Notes under the pieces: generated by a model
Database searches by the model: none
What the model saw: only the letters and a program-made list of their open reading frames with translations
What the model was told of the DNA's origin: nothing
Shown: one piece after another, positions 13,252 to 27,442 of the stretch
Position numbering within the stretch: position 1 is the stretch's first letter
Layout: every line of letters begins with the position of its first letter
Program-made: the position numbers and the translations under genes
From: Neurospora tetraspora
Lineage: Eukaryota > Ascomycota > Sordariomycetes > Sordariales > Sordariaceae
Length of the DNA: 64,000 nt
Reading direction: 5' to 3'
NCBI RefSeq assembly: GCF_033439725.1
Contig: NW_026944390.1
Span: 682,001-746,000 of the forward strand

Positions 13252-13291
13252 TGAGGTAGCATTGTGGGTGTTGAGGTAGCATTGTGGGTGG
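13252..13291. repeat. 20-bp tandem duplication
   Basis: The unit TGAGGTAGCATTGTGGGTGT occurs twice in direct succession (13252-13271 and 13272-13291, with at most end differences). It lies about 440 bp upstream of the wall protein start codon. Confidence 0.75.
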
Positions 13292-14407
13292 TGAGCTGAC
13301 AGGGGATCAGGGGTTTTATCAAGACCGGATAAACAAGGGTCGTAACCTTTCCACCTGCCATCCCAAGCCATGGTACCCGTCCATCGGCCTGTCCTTCCAC
13401 CCAATGCCAATCAGTTTCGGTTAACCGGCCAGATACCCGCTCTCCACGCTGGAGAGGGGCTTGGCTCGCGCTTGGGACCGATGGTGTGTGGTCTAGACGG
13501 TGCTTGTTGTGGAGTTCTTCCGGTGACGTTGTCTGCCAAGTAGCCGCCCGCAAAAGCTCAGTTGCTGTTATCAACCTCCTTCCCTTTTGACGATGGGTTT
13601 TCTTGGGACTTTGTGTGGGGAAACCCTGATGGTAAACTTTTGTTGATATGATGTGGGGAAGGTGATGATGGTGATGATGATGACGAAGAGGGTGACAATG
13701 GTGTTGTTCTCCCCTCTCTTTTTCGTGTCATCTGATTCTGACCGTTGGACCTGCAAAGTGCAAAATGCTCGACTAAGCGAACGAATCTCGAGCGATGCTC
13801 ATAATACGAGTTACACAGCTTCTTACAACCGTTCTTAGGGGGAAGCGATTTGCATGGCCATGAGTTGTCATCTCGATGTGGTGCAACAGTGTCCCTTTTC
13901 CCCCGGAAATAACTGTCAGAGACGCATCTTGAATGGCTGTCAGCGCACAAAAGCCAAGACAACACGCCATGCGGCGTTGGGAATGAGGGCAGAGAACAAA
14001 GTCGATGGGTAACCACGAGGCCCAAACAAAGGTGCCATTCAAGCTGGAGAAATATGTGATTGGATATCGAAAAAGTCCTTTGTTCGTCCGGCCCGGGTGG
14101 CTTTGACCAGTTGCAGGAACCCTTTCGCCCCGAACGTTTGACTGGTCGGAACCCCAGTGCCGATGCAGTTGGCTCAGCATGTTGAACCTGCTTGGTTGCG
14201 CTCGTCATCAGTTCTTTCCTCCCTTTTCTGGAAGTTTCTTCACACCGTTCACTCCTCCCTGGACCGGTAAACAGTTGTTGCCAACCACCCGGAGTCTCGG
14301 AGAGCGCAGAAGAGAAGCTGTTTCTCATCTTTTCCCCGTCGGCACATAAAATCCGTCTTCACGTATTGACCAGCTGACTGCCTTGGAATCTCGCCATGTT
14401 GGTAATC

Positions 14408-14430
14408 TTCAGTTTGAGAACCAAACTGAA
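14408..14430. repeat. Perfect 9-bp inverted repeat (hairpin)
   Basis: Arms TTCAGTTTG (14408-14416) and CAAACTGAA (14422-14430) are exact complements around a 5-base loop. It lies in gene-free DNA. It could be a dimeric protein-binding site or a chance hairpin. Confidence 0.5.
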
Positions 14431-16488
14431 TGATTTGAGGTACAGTCGGAGGGCCTACGTCCCCCCCATGTCAGCCAAGTACCGAAAACCTCAAACTTTT
14501 CATAGAACACTTTGAGCCGATCAGTGCTTCAAATGCTTTTAGATCCACTTCAAAATTCTTCTGGCATCATCCCGTTCTATTTTGAAGGAGTGGATATTTC
14601 TTTTTGATGGGTTGATGCGCTACACTAGATGACTGTGACGTTGCCGCAACTTTCGGTCTTACCACGGTAGGGCTGGCGATCACGGAGAATGCGGCACGTA
14701 CCTTGAAAATAACAATGCTGTGATATTACAAAGCTGCCGGAAATGGAACGGGACTGTCAAGATCATATCCAAATGTTTCCCAGGGCGACCGGTAGAGATC
14801 CGCTTTGGTCAGCATATATACGAGCAAACACCCACCATACATGTAGTGGCGTCGGTCAAGCGGTTAGGTGAGGACAACCTTCGCATCGCGGCACAATCAA
14901 ACTGCTGGGTTCCCGCGTTGATGACAGTAATCCCTGACTGTGAGGTTGAAGTTAACGAGAGCCTCCTCGGTGGAAATTGTTCTTTACTTACCTTACTTAC
15001 ATGTTGCGATGTGGAATCAACGATCGTATGTCATTCGCTTGTGGATATTTGAATCACTCCACGCGCTAAGGGAAGGAATACGAGGATAACACGTGTGCGT
15101 GGGGAAGATGTCAGATCGTGAATCTTGTTTAAAGAGCGACGAAAAAAAAGCAAAACGAAGTAAAAATTCTACGTAATAATACGAAGAAGGGCCGAAGTGG
15201 CGCTGCCCGCGTTGGTTTTCTCCATAATATGAGCTTCTCAAAGCGGATAAGAAGCCACCATCGAGATGATGACTCCAATTCAGGCTTCAGACTGCAAGAA
15301 CTGAGTCTCTAGAACAAATATTGCGGTTAGTAGGTATACTGTCTCCGGCAGTCTCCCGTGGATGCCAGGACCCGATCCTGTTTGCGTTCTTGCGGAGATG
15401 ATATCCGGGATCTCATCAATACCGACACAGCTTCAACAGTGTAAACCAAGGCAGGAAACAAAGACAGGTCAGTCAATCCGCAGAGTATCTCAATCGGGAG
15501 TGTTCTTCGGCTTTTAAGGACGGGTTGGTGTTAATTAATCAAACACACGTGGTGAGCCGCACTTGCGGGTCGGCTTGTTGGGTCTCGGGGCTTGTTCATC
15601 ATTGAATGCCAGTGATGATCAACCTCGTCGGCATGATAATTCCGCCCTTAAACTTTGCAAGACAGTTATAAGCGTATTTGTACCATGATCCTTTGGGGCA
15701 TGAACAACTGGATTTGCTGGGCTGGCCATTTGCATTTGCTCGTGGGCATCACCGAGCCTTCTCGATGCCATCAGGGGACGAAGGGAAAGGTATACAAGTA
15801 AAGCGTATAAATGCTTCTGGCAACGGTATCAAAGTATACCAGCCACATAGACGCTTTTTTAAACCGAAATGATGTATAATTCGGACCATTGATTAGCATT
15901 GGCATGAGTACTTCCCGAGTGTCCACGGGTAGCTCAGGGGGGCAGTGACGCGGGACATCCCCGTCGCACCTACTCTATAGCATAATTGCGTTCTGGAAGC
16001 CGCGTTCGTCTGACGAACGTGAGCTCGTTGCATAAGGACGGTCGTTATCTGGCTTTCGTCAGACACTATTATAGATTAGAAGTCATCATCACCAGATTCA
16101 GTTTACCATCATGCCATATCCACGCTGCGTTTCCGCGCATCAGGCAGCGCAGTGTAGCGGACACTAAGGAAGGGAAATTTCAAACCTGAGAGGTATGTCA
16201 GATATCGACTACAGTCTAGTACGTCAGCAATCATCAAAGTCTAAGATTCAGTGTGGCTGTAAAGCGTCACCTACATTCCGAGGACTTCACATCATCGATT
16301 GCACGAAGGGTTCCGTTATGGAGAGATGCTGGCAAAGGTAAAAGTGTGGATGGATCTAAATTGTCAACCTGCCTGCAGTTATCAAGCTCAACATCATCTT
16401 GAAGGGACACCAAGCCGTACCTACCAACCTAGTCCTCATCATTCTTCATACCCCCTCCGACTTCCGCGATGAACGACCTGTCCTCCAG

Positions 16489-17262
16489 TCAGATAAGAAG
16501 CCCCAACCTCTCCCTCCCCGGCCTCCACTTCAAATGACGGCAACTAGGAACATACATACCACCCCCTTTACGAAACTTCTCATGCGTCCACATAAAAATT
16601 GACTGATCGGCCGCATCCCACGGCACACACGGCTCTCCACACTTCTGACAATGGAGCACAGTTCTGCAGAGAGGGCACGTCACCGTGCCAAGACGATATC
16701 CTCCTTCTCCTCCTTCTTCGTCGTCGTCTTCATTTTCGAAGCTGGCGCCTCGGACCAGACAGCCTATATGCCACTTCTCGTAGCACATGGCGCCGATGAT
16801 GTGACCACAGCTGGTGACACACGCGGCTTCCGTGTGCCTGTCTCCGCGGCGACTGTTGAACCCTGCGTAGTAGAGTTCCTCTTGGCAGATACAACACTTG
16901 AGTCTGGGGGCATCGGCGAGTAGTGTTTTCTTCTTGTTGATGTAGTCTTGCGCAAATTGGACGACGTCTGTCCAGCGGTTGGTGTCACTAGGGGCATCAT
17001 CAGCATCATCATCATCATCATCATTATCGTTAGCAGCATCGGCCTCAATAGCAAAATGTGAAGGAGGAATCGAATCGTCATGTTGTTGTCGAAGAAGGCC
17101 TATTGGTCGAAGTGTCCCCGCCCGGCAGGACTTGGATCGTTGTCTGTGCCAATAACCAAGGTTATCGGAGTACTTGTGTCCTAGCTTGATCATCCAGTGA
17201 GCGACGCGGTTGGCGGGCTCCAGATCGATGAAAAGAATGTTGTCCGGAAGGTTTGAGGGCAT
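16489..17262 (-). CDS. RING-finger-like protein with acidic spacer
   Basis: A 257-residue protein in one exon. Residues 1-60 have no known motif. An Asp-rich run (about 77-90), encoded by a GAT trinucleotide tract, follows. From about residue 120 it shows a RING-like zinc pattern: C-x-x-C (CCICQEEL), a long loop, CGHIIGAMC, an acidic insert, CPLCRT, and a further pair of Cys-x-x-Cys-like motifs (CQKCGEPC). In a classical RING the stretch after CGH would carry a Cys two residues after the His (H-x-x-C); here that place is Gly, so one zinc ligand is missing or replaced. Fungal RING-like proteins with CGHxxG are known, so the fold may still form. It could be a ubiquitin ligase or only a zinc-binding adapter. 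It diverges from the DUF7704 gene 780 bp away. Confidence 0.72.
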   Translation of the reverse strand: MPSNLPDNILFIDLEPANRVAHWMIKLGHKYSDNLGYWHRQRSKSCRAGTLRPIGLLRQQHDDSIPPSHFAIEADAANDNDDDDDDADDAPSDTNRWTDVVQFAQDYINKKKTLLADAPRLKCCICQEELYYAGFNSRRGDRHTEAACVTSCGHIIGAMCYEKWHIGCLVRGASFENEDDDEEGGEGGYRLGTVTCPLCRTVLHCQKCGEPCVPWDAADQSIFMWTHEKFRKGGGMYVPSCRHLKWRPGRERLGLLI

Positions 17263-18042
17263 TTTGGCTGTTGAGTTGATTCGGTTGAGCTATGATCGGA
17301 GCATAGAAGGATAGGGAATTCGCCGAGGATAGCTAGCAGTGTCGAGGACCTCAGATTACTTATACTAGAATGTTCCCGTGGTAACAACAACAACAGGTCG
17401 AGGGCTTTTCCGGGAGCTAGTTTCGAGCAGAACTACTGTCAATCTACTGTTCATCAGCAAATACCGGTTAACAATGAGGTTGTGCTCAGGAATATGACAT
17501 GAACTGAGAATACCATCATCCAACTTGTTAACAATGCTTCTCTGCTCCTTGTGCATGATAAAGGACCGGATCATAACTGCTTCGTCCCCGTCTCATTATT
17601 GCGGAAGTACCGCCTCGCTATTGATCGTCCATGTGATTCGATGAATGACTAGTTTAAAGGATACCTCGTTAGTTTGTTGGTTGTATGTGGTTGTGTTCGG
17701 CTCAATGTCTATCTTTCATGAGCGGTTAGCATCATGATGTTTGTCCGCATACTCCGTTCCAAAAGGGCTATGTGAGACCGCGAACTTCAAGCATGGAAAA
17801 GAACAAATGGTTGACCTCGCATGATCGCCGACTGTCAGCTTACTATCTGTCTGGTTAGTTGATAGTCCGAGTGATAGTCCGAGCAAGTGGACCCCCACGC
17901 TGCCGGCACGGCGCAACATCTAATAACTACTTAAACCTCTTTCCCCATGATTTTGGTCCGGCTTCAACCCAGCCACTTGAACCAAGACCCATCTTCAAAC
18001 ATACATACGTACCGCACCGGTATCTCTCCAAGGATCATCATC
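17263..18042. other. Divergent promoter region, RING-like and DUF7704 genes
   Basis: The 780 bp between two divergently oriented start codons should carry both promoters. A direct repeat GATAGTCCGAG-like pair lies near 17861-17883. No TATA box at a convincing position and no other gene is seen. Confidence 0.5.
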
Positions 18043-18546
18043 ATGGCGCCAACATCTCAAACTACCACGGCCTCTGCTACGGCTACTATCCCGCTTCTCT
18101 ATCGCATCATCTTGCTCTATATCGAACCCCTCTTCGCAATCAACGGCGCTCTGATGGTCTTCTTTCAGCCGGCCAAATACGCGGCCATGATGACGCGCGC
18201 ATCTGTGCCCTACGATGCCCCCTCGCAATATCTCTACACGCAGATCGGGGGTGCATGGCTGTACTTTGCCTTTAACCAAGCCGTCATCCTTCGGCTGTAC
18301 AATGATGTTCGTCTATGGCAGCTGCTCTGTGTCGGCATGCTCCTCAGTGATGCTGGGTATAGCTGGTCTGTGATACAAGGGCTAGGCGGATGGAGTCAAT
18401 GGATCAAAATTGGAGAATGGGAAGCCTCAGACTGGACCTTGATGTTGGCAACTCTGCCGTTGGCAGTAGTAAGGGTTTTGGTTCTGCTTCAGAGTGCGGC
18501 GGCAACGAGGAAGGGTGAAGTGAAGGTCGATGAGAAGAGGAAGTGA
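18043..18546 (+). CDS. DUF7704-like four-helix membrane protein
   Basis: A 167-residue protein without introns. The ATG at 18043 lies in a good context (CATCATGG); an earlier in-frame ATG at 17947 would add 32 unremarkable residues, so the later one is preferred. After a Thr-rich start there are four hydrophobic helices, at about 18-42, 66-86, 90-112 and 134-153, and a short Lys-rich tail. The phrases LYIEPLFAINGAL and GGAWLYFAFNQA match my memory of the small fungal membrane proteins grouped as DUF7704, whose function is unknown. The position of family residues was not checked by alignment. Likely location is an internal membrane or the plasma membrane. Confidence 0.72.
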   Translation: MAPTSQTTTASATATIPLLYRIILLYIEPLFAINGALMVFFQPAKYAAMMTRASVPYDAPSQYLYTQIGGAWLYFAFNQAVILRLYNDVRLWQLLCVGMLLSDAGYSWSVIQGLGGWSQWIKIGEWEASDWTLMLATLPLAVVRVLVLLQSAAATRKGEVKVDEKRK

Positions 18547-20514
18547 AGTTTGCCGACAGACAAGGATGGTAAATGTACGGGCGGAACACCAGGATTTTGT
18601 GACAAAACAACACTGATATTTGGGTTTGAAGATAACCTCGAGGGGTTGGAGAGTTGGAGGATTGAATATTTTGCGCTTCATGTAATGCCGGGCTTCAACT
18701 GCCAAGCTTCGACTGCCATCCATATTCGAGAATTGTTTTTTTGGGTGATGCAGAGTGAAAAGGAGACAAAAACAAATGATGAAGCCTGGCTCCCTGGGCA
18801 TCGATGGCCGAGAAACGGCGACCCTAGTCAAGTAGCCAGGTCCTCCTGGTTGGAGACCACGTGACAGATCCTAGCTGTCATGGAGAGATCGAGGAACAAC
18901 CTGACAACGCTCTGAACTCCCCCTGTTGTTTTGGCTGGGGGATCTTTTTCCCTTCTTCTTTGTCTTTGCCCCTCTGCCCCTCTTTGATGGCTCTCGGCAT
19001 ATTTGAAACCGAAAAAAGGCTTGCGAGAGGTGTATCAAGTTTTAGTTAGACGCACCCTGGCACCGCTAATGTCAAGTCTTGTTTTGTCTTGCCCATCATT
19101 ATCAATCTTGTCCTGTTCCTGTTCCTCTTGGATATGGAAAGCCTCCGGGATCATGACTTGACGTCGATCGACCAGACGTTCCAGGTTGGCCCAGGGCGTG
19201 TTCAGGGACTCGGGCTCGTGGGTCTGACTTGTATCCTTGCTACAGCATATGTCTGCGTAGATGAATCGGAGGTCCTGTCGACAGATTTATACTGCAAGTC
19301 CGTCGGGTAATCTTGCTGGTGTCGTAAACTATGATGAGCCCAAGGAAATTGGAACCCAAAAATTAGCAACGTGGTGGCAACCAGAGTGCCTGGAGAAACA
19401 GAGGTGGTCCCTGCTGAGCTTCTAGACTAGTGGCATGATGGCATATCAGCCTCAAACACGACCAGAAGCATGGCTGGCATGGCTCTGAATCTGAAGCACG
19501 GAACCCGTCAGATTGCTTTCCCTGGGCATCGGGCCGCATCTGACAAGTCGGGCTGTTAGCGCATATTGGATCTTGGGGTCTCTCCATCCGCTCATCTTGT
19601 CGGCTTGTTTTGATCGTCTCAATGGTAGAGTGGTTGTTGCAACATGTCTGGTATTTGGAGATTGAATCCGAAACTGCGGACAGAAACTGGACCCCGGCGG
19701 GCAATTAGCACCCCACTTTTTCAGCAGCACTTCTTTTGTCCAAGTGCTCCTGTTCGTTTTTGTTAGTGACGGCCCCTAGCTGACCCCCTAGCCCAACAAG
19801 CCTGCCGCGAATCACTGGGCCCAGAAAGGAAGAAGGAGGGCGGAAAAGGAGAGAAAGCGGGGCCCGCGACAGGGCAGCCAGGCCCAGCGACCTGACCAGG
19901 AGACGGGACCAGATTGTCTCCTCCACCTTTGGTCCCGCATCAGCCACTAACAAGGATCCCGCCCGCTGAACACACACCATTCCTGCTGCGCTCCCGTCGC
20001 TGTGAACCGCGCCCACCAGGACGCCCACACAGCCTTCCTCCCGTCGTCTTGTTGTACCTCTACAACCATCCACTTGCAACAGACAAGAGTCTTGTTTACA
20101 CACCACCTTGCTGCTGCGCCAAACAGTAGTCGCCTCCCAGTCTGTGTCGATTAGAGCCTTGTGTGGATTTCCGGACAGGCCTCCTTTTCTCCCTCCACAG
20201 TCCACTTCCTCTGTTGTCACCGACCCGAGGTATCGACACCGACACCGACCTTCGACGCCGACGCCGACATCGAGATCGTCCTGTCACGTCACCCTAACTT
20301 ACCTGCCCTCCCTACCCTTCCATCCTCTACCTAGCCTCTTCGCATTTCTTCGCTTTTATCCTAGAGAACCTATCTGGACGGACACCTTCCTTGCCTCCTT
20401 CTTCTCCTATCCGCCAAACCTCCTATTGGCGTCCAACCTCAGTCCTTTCGTATCCCACGGCTGGTCCACCCTACCTACGTCCATTCTCCTCTCAGCGTCC
20501 CGCCAGACAGCAAA
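18547..20514. other. Intergenic region and long leader of the Ypk1-type kinase gene
   Basis: No gene is supported in the first 1.2 kb. From about 19900 the plus strand becomes rich in CT, CCTCC and CGACACCGAC-like tracts (for example 20230-20275 and 20290-20345), which is typical of the long promoter and 5' untranslated leader of a regulated fungal kinase gene. Frames here have no motifs and several lack an ATG. Confidence 0.5.
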
Positions 20515-22651
20515 ATGTCGTGGAAACTTACAAAGAGTATGTCGGCGAACCCTCGTCTTTTCCTTTCTCCCCGGCAGAACACCATGTCTGACATGTTGGC
20601 ACACCAGAGCTGAAGGAGACCCATCTGGGTCCTCTTGCAAGCACCTTCTCCCGCTCGCCCTCTACCTCCACCATCACAGACAAGGAAGACAAGAGCCAAG
20701 CGGGCAGCTCGGGAACAGCCACCCCTTCGAACGAGAACACCATTGGTAGGCGCTCAGCCCGTCTCGTTCACTCGGCCATCACAAGATTAACCTCTTTTCC
20801 TTTCACAGCCGCTTCCGAAGCCCTTACGCAAGCCCCGATCATCAAGCCCCCTAAGCCCGGTATCCTCGTCGTCACCCTCCACGAGGGTTCCGGTTTTTCG
20901 CTACCCGAGCAGTACCGCAATGTCTTTTCTTCAGGCCATGGCGGCAACTCCATGTCGACTGGAAGTGCCCTTAACGTAGCAGGCTCCATTCGAACCAACA
21001 ACTCGTCGCGAACCGCCAACTTCCTGAGCGGCTCTTCGCGTCCACAGAGCTCTGGCGGCTTTGGTGCTATTCCCACGAACCACGGCCGTATTTCCACAAA
21101 GTACATGCCCTATGCCCTGATAGATTTCGACAAGGTCCAAGTTTTTGTCAACTCGGTCGAAGGCAACCCAGAAAACCCCCTCTGGGCCGGCTCGAATACC
21201 CAGTACAAGTTCGATGTGTCCCGAGTTACGGAACTTGCAGTACATCTTTACATCCGGAACCCCAACGCCGCTCCTGGCTCTGGCCGTAGCCAAGACATCT
21301 TCCTGGGTGTTGTTCGTATTAACCCCAGATTCGAGGAGAAGCAGCAGTTCGTCGAAGACCCCAAGGCCAGCAAGAAGGACCGTGAAAAGGCCGCCGCCGA
21401 GTTTGCCAACAACCAGCGCGCTCTCGGACACAGCGGTGTGGAATGGGTCGACGTCCAGTATGGCACCGGAAAGCTCAAGATTGGTGTCGAGTATGTGGAG
21501 AACCGCGCCGGTAAGCTCAAGATTGAGGATTTCGAGCTTCTCAAGGTCGTCGGCAAGGGCTCTTTCGGTAAGGTCATGCAGGTGCGCAAGAAGGACACGA
21601 ACCGTATCTACGCTCTCAAGACGATTCGCAAGGCGCACATTATCTCGCGTTCCGAAGTCGCCCACACGCTCGCTGAGCGATCCGTTCTGGCCCAGATCAA
21701 CAACCCATTTATCGTGCCGCTCAAGTTCACCTTCCAGAGTCCTGAGAAGCTATACTTCGTCCTCGCCTTCGTCAACGGTGGCGAGCTGTTCCATCATTTG
21801 CAGAAAGAGCAGCGATTTGATGTCAACCGCAGTCGTTTCTACACGGCCGAACTGCTGTGCGCCCTCGAGTGCCTCCACGGCTTCAACGTCATTTACCGTG
21901 ATCTCAAGCCGGAAAACATTCTCCTCGACTACCAAGGTCACATTGCTCTCTGCGATTTCGGTCTCTGCAAACTGGACATGAAGGACGAAGACCGCACCAA
22001 CACATTTTGCGGCACCCCTGAGTATTTGGCGCCCGAATTGCTGATGGGCAATGGCTACAACAAGACTGTCGATTGGTGGACATTGGGTGTGCTTCTGTAC
22101 GAGATGTTGACGGGTCTCCCGCCTTTCTACGATGAGAACACCAACGAGATGTACCGCAAGATCCTCAGCGAGCCGCTGCACTTCCCCGGACCCGAGGTTG
22201 TACCACCAGCTGCCAAAGACCTCTTGACCAAGCTGCTCAACCGCGACCCGCAACAACGTCTTGGTGCCAACGGTGCGGCCGAGATCAAGGCGCATCCATT
22301 CTTCCACGCCATAGATTGGCGCAAGTTGTTGCAGCGCAAGTATGAGCCTGCGTTCAAGCCCAATGTGGTAAGTATCAAGAGCATTGCCTACTCGCCGGTT
22401 GATCAAGTTTAGTGTGCTAACTACGGTGGCTTTAGGTTGACGCGCTCGATACTGCCAACTTCGATCCCGAGTTCACATCGGAACTTCCTCAGGACTCTTA
22501 CGTGGAAGGACCGATTCTATCAGAGACGATGCAGAACCAGTTTACAGGCTTCAGTTACAACCGTCCCATTGCTGGTCTCGGGGATGCGGGTGGCAGTGTC
22601 AAGGACCCATCATTCGCGAGCAGTCTTGCAGACAACAGCAGCAGGAGATAG
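20515..22651 (+). CDS. ypk1: AGC protein kinase, Ypk1/YpkA type
   Basis: Exons are 20515-20536, 20608-20745, 20809-22367 and 22436-22651; all introns are GT-AG and join in frame to 644 residues. The start MSWKLTKKLKETHLGPL is typical of fungal YpkA. Residues about 60-270 form the N-terminal C2-like lipid-sensing region. The kinase domain has glycine loop GKGSFGKV (about 302), catalytic loop YRDLKPEN (about 416), DFG (about 436) and activation loop TFCGTPEYLAPE with the PDK1 target Thr. The C-terminal extension carries the AGC hydrophobic motif FTGFSY (Ser 613) encoded in the last exon. Known family members act downstream of TORC2 and sphingolipid-sensing PDK1 homologues (Pkh1/2), controlling membrane lipids, polarity and wall integrity. 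Sch9 is the main alternative, but its N terminus and hydrophobic motif differ. If the last intron is retained, the frame stops at 22412 and the hydrophobic motif is lost. Confidence 0.93.
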
Positions 22652-23959
22652 ACAAAGTAAAACCGGGGTAGAACTTTGGCTGGAGAAACGGGGATATAGC
22701 GGTTGCAGCATAGAGGCCGGTTCGGTTAAGCGGGTGTGTTGCGGCTGTGGTTGACCCTTTGATGGGTAAGGCTGAGCGCATAGGTGACAGCCAAGTGTTC
22801 AGCCGCTGGACAAGGGGCTTCCAAAGTCCTTTCTTTATCTTGTGTTTGTTTATCCATATTTGTGACTTGAGCTACCTAGGTACATTTTCACATAGGAGTT
22901 GGGCAATGATTTGCTTCATGGTTTAGCTTATAAATCAATGTCAGGTACTTTTACATAATACGAGGCAGAGCCTGACATTTACTTTGGGAATCAAGCTCGC
23001 CATGAAGGTTGAATTACGTTAAGCAGCCGAGCAAGCCGGAATGTTACATCAACGCAGTTTGCGGATGTTGTGCAAGGTCCCTGTGCCCAAAGCTGCTCGC
23101 TCGTATACCCGAATTCGTGGTCTCATGATCCGTAGTAGGTTGTAAGCATGGGGATTTCTTGCTTTGTTCAACAATACTTGCCTCTAGCAGCATTTGCGAG
23201 TATACGACAGATCGGAGAAGACGGGTGAGTAAGGGGCGGCTCTTGAGGACGGTAAAGAAGTATGGCCATTTTGAGCTGCCGTGAAAGCCGGGGATCAACG
23301 GGGAGCGAGTAACCTCGGGGATACCAGACGTAAGTTACCGCCTTTTCCAACCCCTGCTCGGTTCTGCTCTCTCATTCTCATGTGGAAGTTTCACCGATTG
23401 TGTCCTGTTCAAAGCCTGGGGCACTAGGACTGATAGGTCAAGACGGTCTTTCATATATGTACCGCAAAGAAACATCGAGAACGTATATTGACCATGGTAA
23501 TGGAGGTGGTTGTTGACTGACTTTCGCTATCCGGTTGTTACATATGTAAGTATCGTACCGGCTTACATTGCCGTACGTTAGCCAGGCACTTCGGATGTAC
23601 TGTACATGTACCAAACCTTATACCTTACGCAATTGCCCCGCATTTGCACCGGGAGCTCTCCTCATCAACCCCACCATGCCCACCGTCTCCCCATCAGCAG
23701 CTCTCCGGCTCAGGGAAGCGAGCAGACTTGCATGACAAATGATCTCAACCCTACACCTCTAGAAGCGTATTATTAGACGAATCCGTCGCTCATCAGGTGT
23801 TTTTCTCCTTTCCTCCCATATATCTGTTCGTCCTCCCACTCTTCATCCTGTCTCAACTTTAGCGGCAGCAGTAATATCTAATCATCATCATCGACGTCAT
23901 AGGCCTCCAGACGCCCTAGAAGCTATTCGCAGTCGACCGAAACACACAACAACACCACC
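22652..23959. other. Intergenic region between ypk1 and pgi
   Basis: No gene is seen. It holds the ypk1 3' flank with a perfect 9-bp hairpin at 22937-22979 and the pgi promoter. Bases 23790-23870 are CT-rich (TCCTTTCCTCCC), consistent with a start region just upstream of pgi. No clear TATA box was found. Confidence 0.5.
22937..22979 (+). repeat. 9-bp inverted repeat downstream of ypk1
   Basis: AATGTCAGG (22937-22945) and CCTGACATT (22971-22979) are perfect complements around a 25-base loop, about 290 bp after the ypk1 stop codon. It may fold in the 3' untranslated RNA or be chance. Confidence 0.45.
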
Positions 23960-25700
<1,741 letters not shown>

Positions 25701-27442
25701 AGGTCAAGAACAAGGGGGGCGTCGCGGCTTTGAGATGAGAGCCAGCTTTATATAAAATCAAGAAGATAAGATACCTGGTTGGATGGAAATGATGAGATGA
25801 TTACCTAGATATTCAATAAAAGAAAGTTTTGTGATGAATCAATGAAATCAAGAACAGACATCAAGCCCAAATTGGTGAATAATGACATACAACGTCGTGC
25901 TTTGGGCTCTCGACATCAAAGATACTGTCCAAGTAGCTGTCCCATCTCCTGTCCTGTACCGTGCCCCTTCTCAACAGATCATAGCCAAAGCCTCAAGGTT
26001 GAGTTATTGCCGCCTAAATTGTCTTCATACTTTGACTCCTCTTGAAAGCTTCACTGCAGTCTGCACCAATGTCAATCTCGATGTCAATGAAAGAAAGAGA
26101 GCCCAAAAGTGATCCACTCCAAGCCAGGTACCAGTACATGTCAAAATTGACAGGCACATTTAGCCTAAACTCATCAATACGGTTCCAAAACGATGACCTT
26201 CACTTCCTTTCTTCACTTTCCTTCCTTTCTTCACGTTTCATCATTTCCAGAGTACATAATACAGTATCATCCCAGTATAGACCATGATCATTGCTGTCCG
26301 CCGACCGATGGTCATGGGCATTTGGGTTGGTTGGGGATTTGGGAGCGGATAATGGTTGGGGACTTGGTCACTTGGTAAGAGATCAGATGAACTGTGGGGG
26401 GGGAAGGGAAGTTGTGGGGGTCCGAGTGCGGTTGAAGTTAGAAGAAAGGTGGGGGTCACCGAACAGCCGGGGGTCGGGGGTGGTGGACCGCCGACTTTTC
26501 GGTCAGGTAGGCTCACTCACGGCTGGGCTCACAGCTCCGAGTCCGGAGTCCGGAGTGCGGAGAGTCTGGACTCTTTGGTGTCGGTGCCGATAACTTGGAC
26601 GGGTGCCGGATAGGATGGGATGGGAGGTGCTTGGGGGTGTCACTTAATTCACAGGACATGCCATATCAATGTCAACAATCACCAAGGGGGCAATGAATAG
26701 GAGAGGCGAACATGTCCAGATTGGCACTGACATCATCAACTCATATCATCTCTTTTGAATTTCTCTTTTCGATCGACTCATTCCCTCTTTTCAACAAGAA
26801 CACACGAGAATCCGAAAGGTGATCATAATCATGCATTTTCCATTTGTCGATTTCCTGTCCCTTTTGCTTAAACTGAGCCGAACCGCCCCCCTTTTCCATC
26901 TCCTTATCCCCATTTGTGATCATTGGAACCATAAGCAAAAGCCTGTTTTGGAGAGAAAAAAAGACACACAGAAGAGAGAAGAAGGTAAGTGAAACCAACG
27001 TTACTTTTTCGCCCATAATCAGCGAGAAGAAAAATGTTTTTTTCATGATGCCCGCCAATCTCATGACATGCCCTTTGGACCCAACGCACTGACTTGGAGA
27101 GTAAAAAAAGGAGTTTCTCTTTGGAAAAAAAAAGAATAAGAAAACTGTATAACCGAGAAAAAACCCACACAACAAACAAGACGAAGCAATTTGAGACAAT
27201 CCATCCCACCACCACCCAAAATAGAGTTTCGTCAATACGCCATGTCCCTTTGCGGTTGTAGTTAAAAATCGTACACAGAGATGATAGTATGAGTCTCAGA
27301 GAGGGGTGAATCCCATCAATAACGCTAAACGATATTTGCTTATGTGTGCAGGAACGCGCGAGGCTTCTTCTTGTCCTCCCACATCCTGCTCTGGTTCCGC
27401 GCGGCCCTAATGGCCCACGATGTTTGGTCTGGGTTTCCTCCG
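25701..27442. other. Intergenic region between convergent pgi and def1
   Basis: No gene is supported. It holds the two 3' flanks. Bases 26370-26580 are G-rich with runs such as GGGGGGGAAGGG and CCGGGGGTCGGGGGTGG that could form G-quadruplexes. Bases 26940-27160 contain several A-runs. The frames on the minus strand (26741-27235) lack motifs and codon bias. Confidence 0.5.

Larger units (their letters stand above)
12809..16488. other. Gene-poor intergenic region of 3.7 kb
   Basis: No gene is supported. It holds the promoter side of the wall protein gene (-) and the 3' flank of the RING-like gene (-). A 20-bp unit is duplicated at 13252-13291, a perfect hairpin lies at 14408-14430 and a palindrome at 16003-16019. 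The longest frame (13558-14328, minus, 256 codons) has no motif and irregular third positions, so it was not called. Confidence 0.5.
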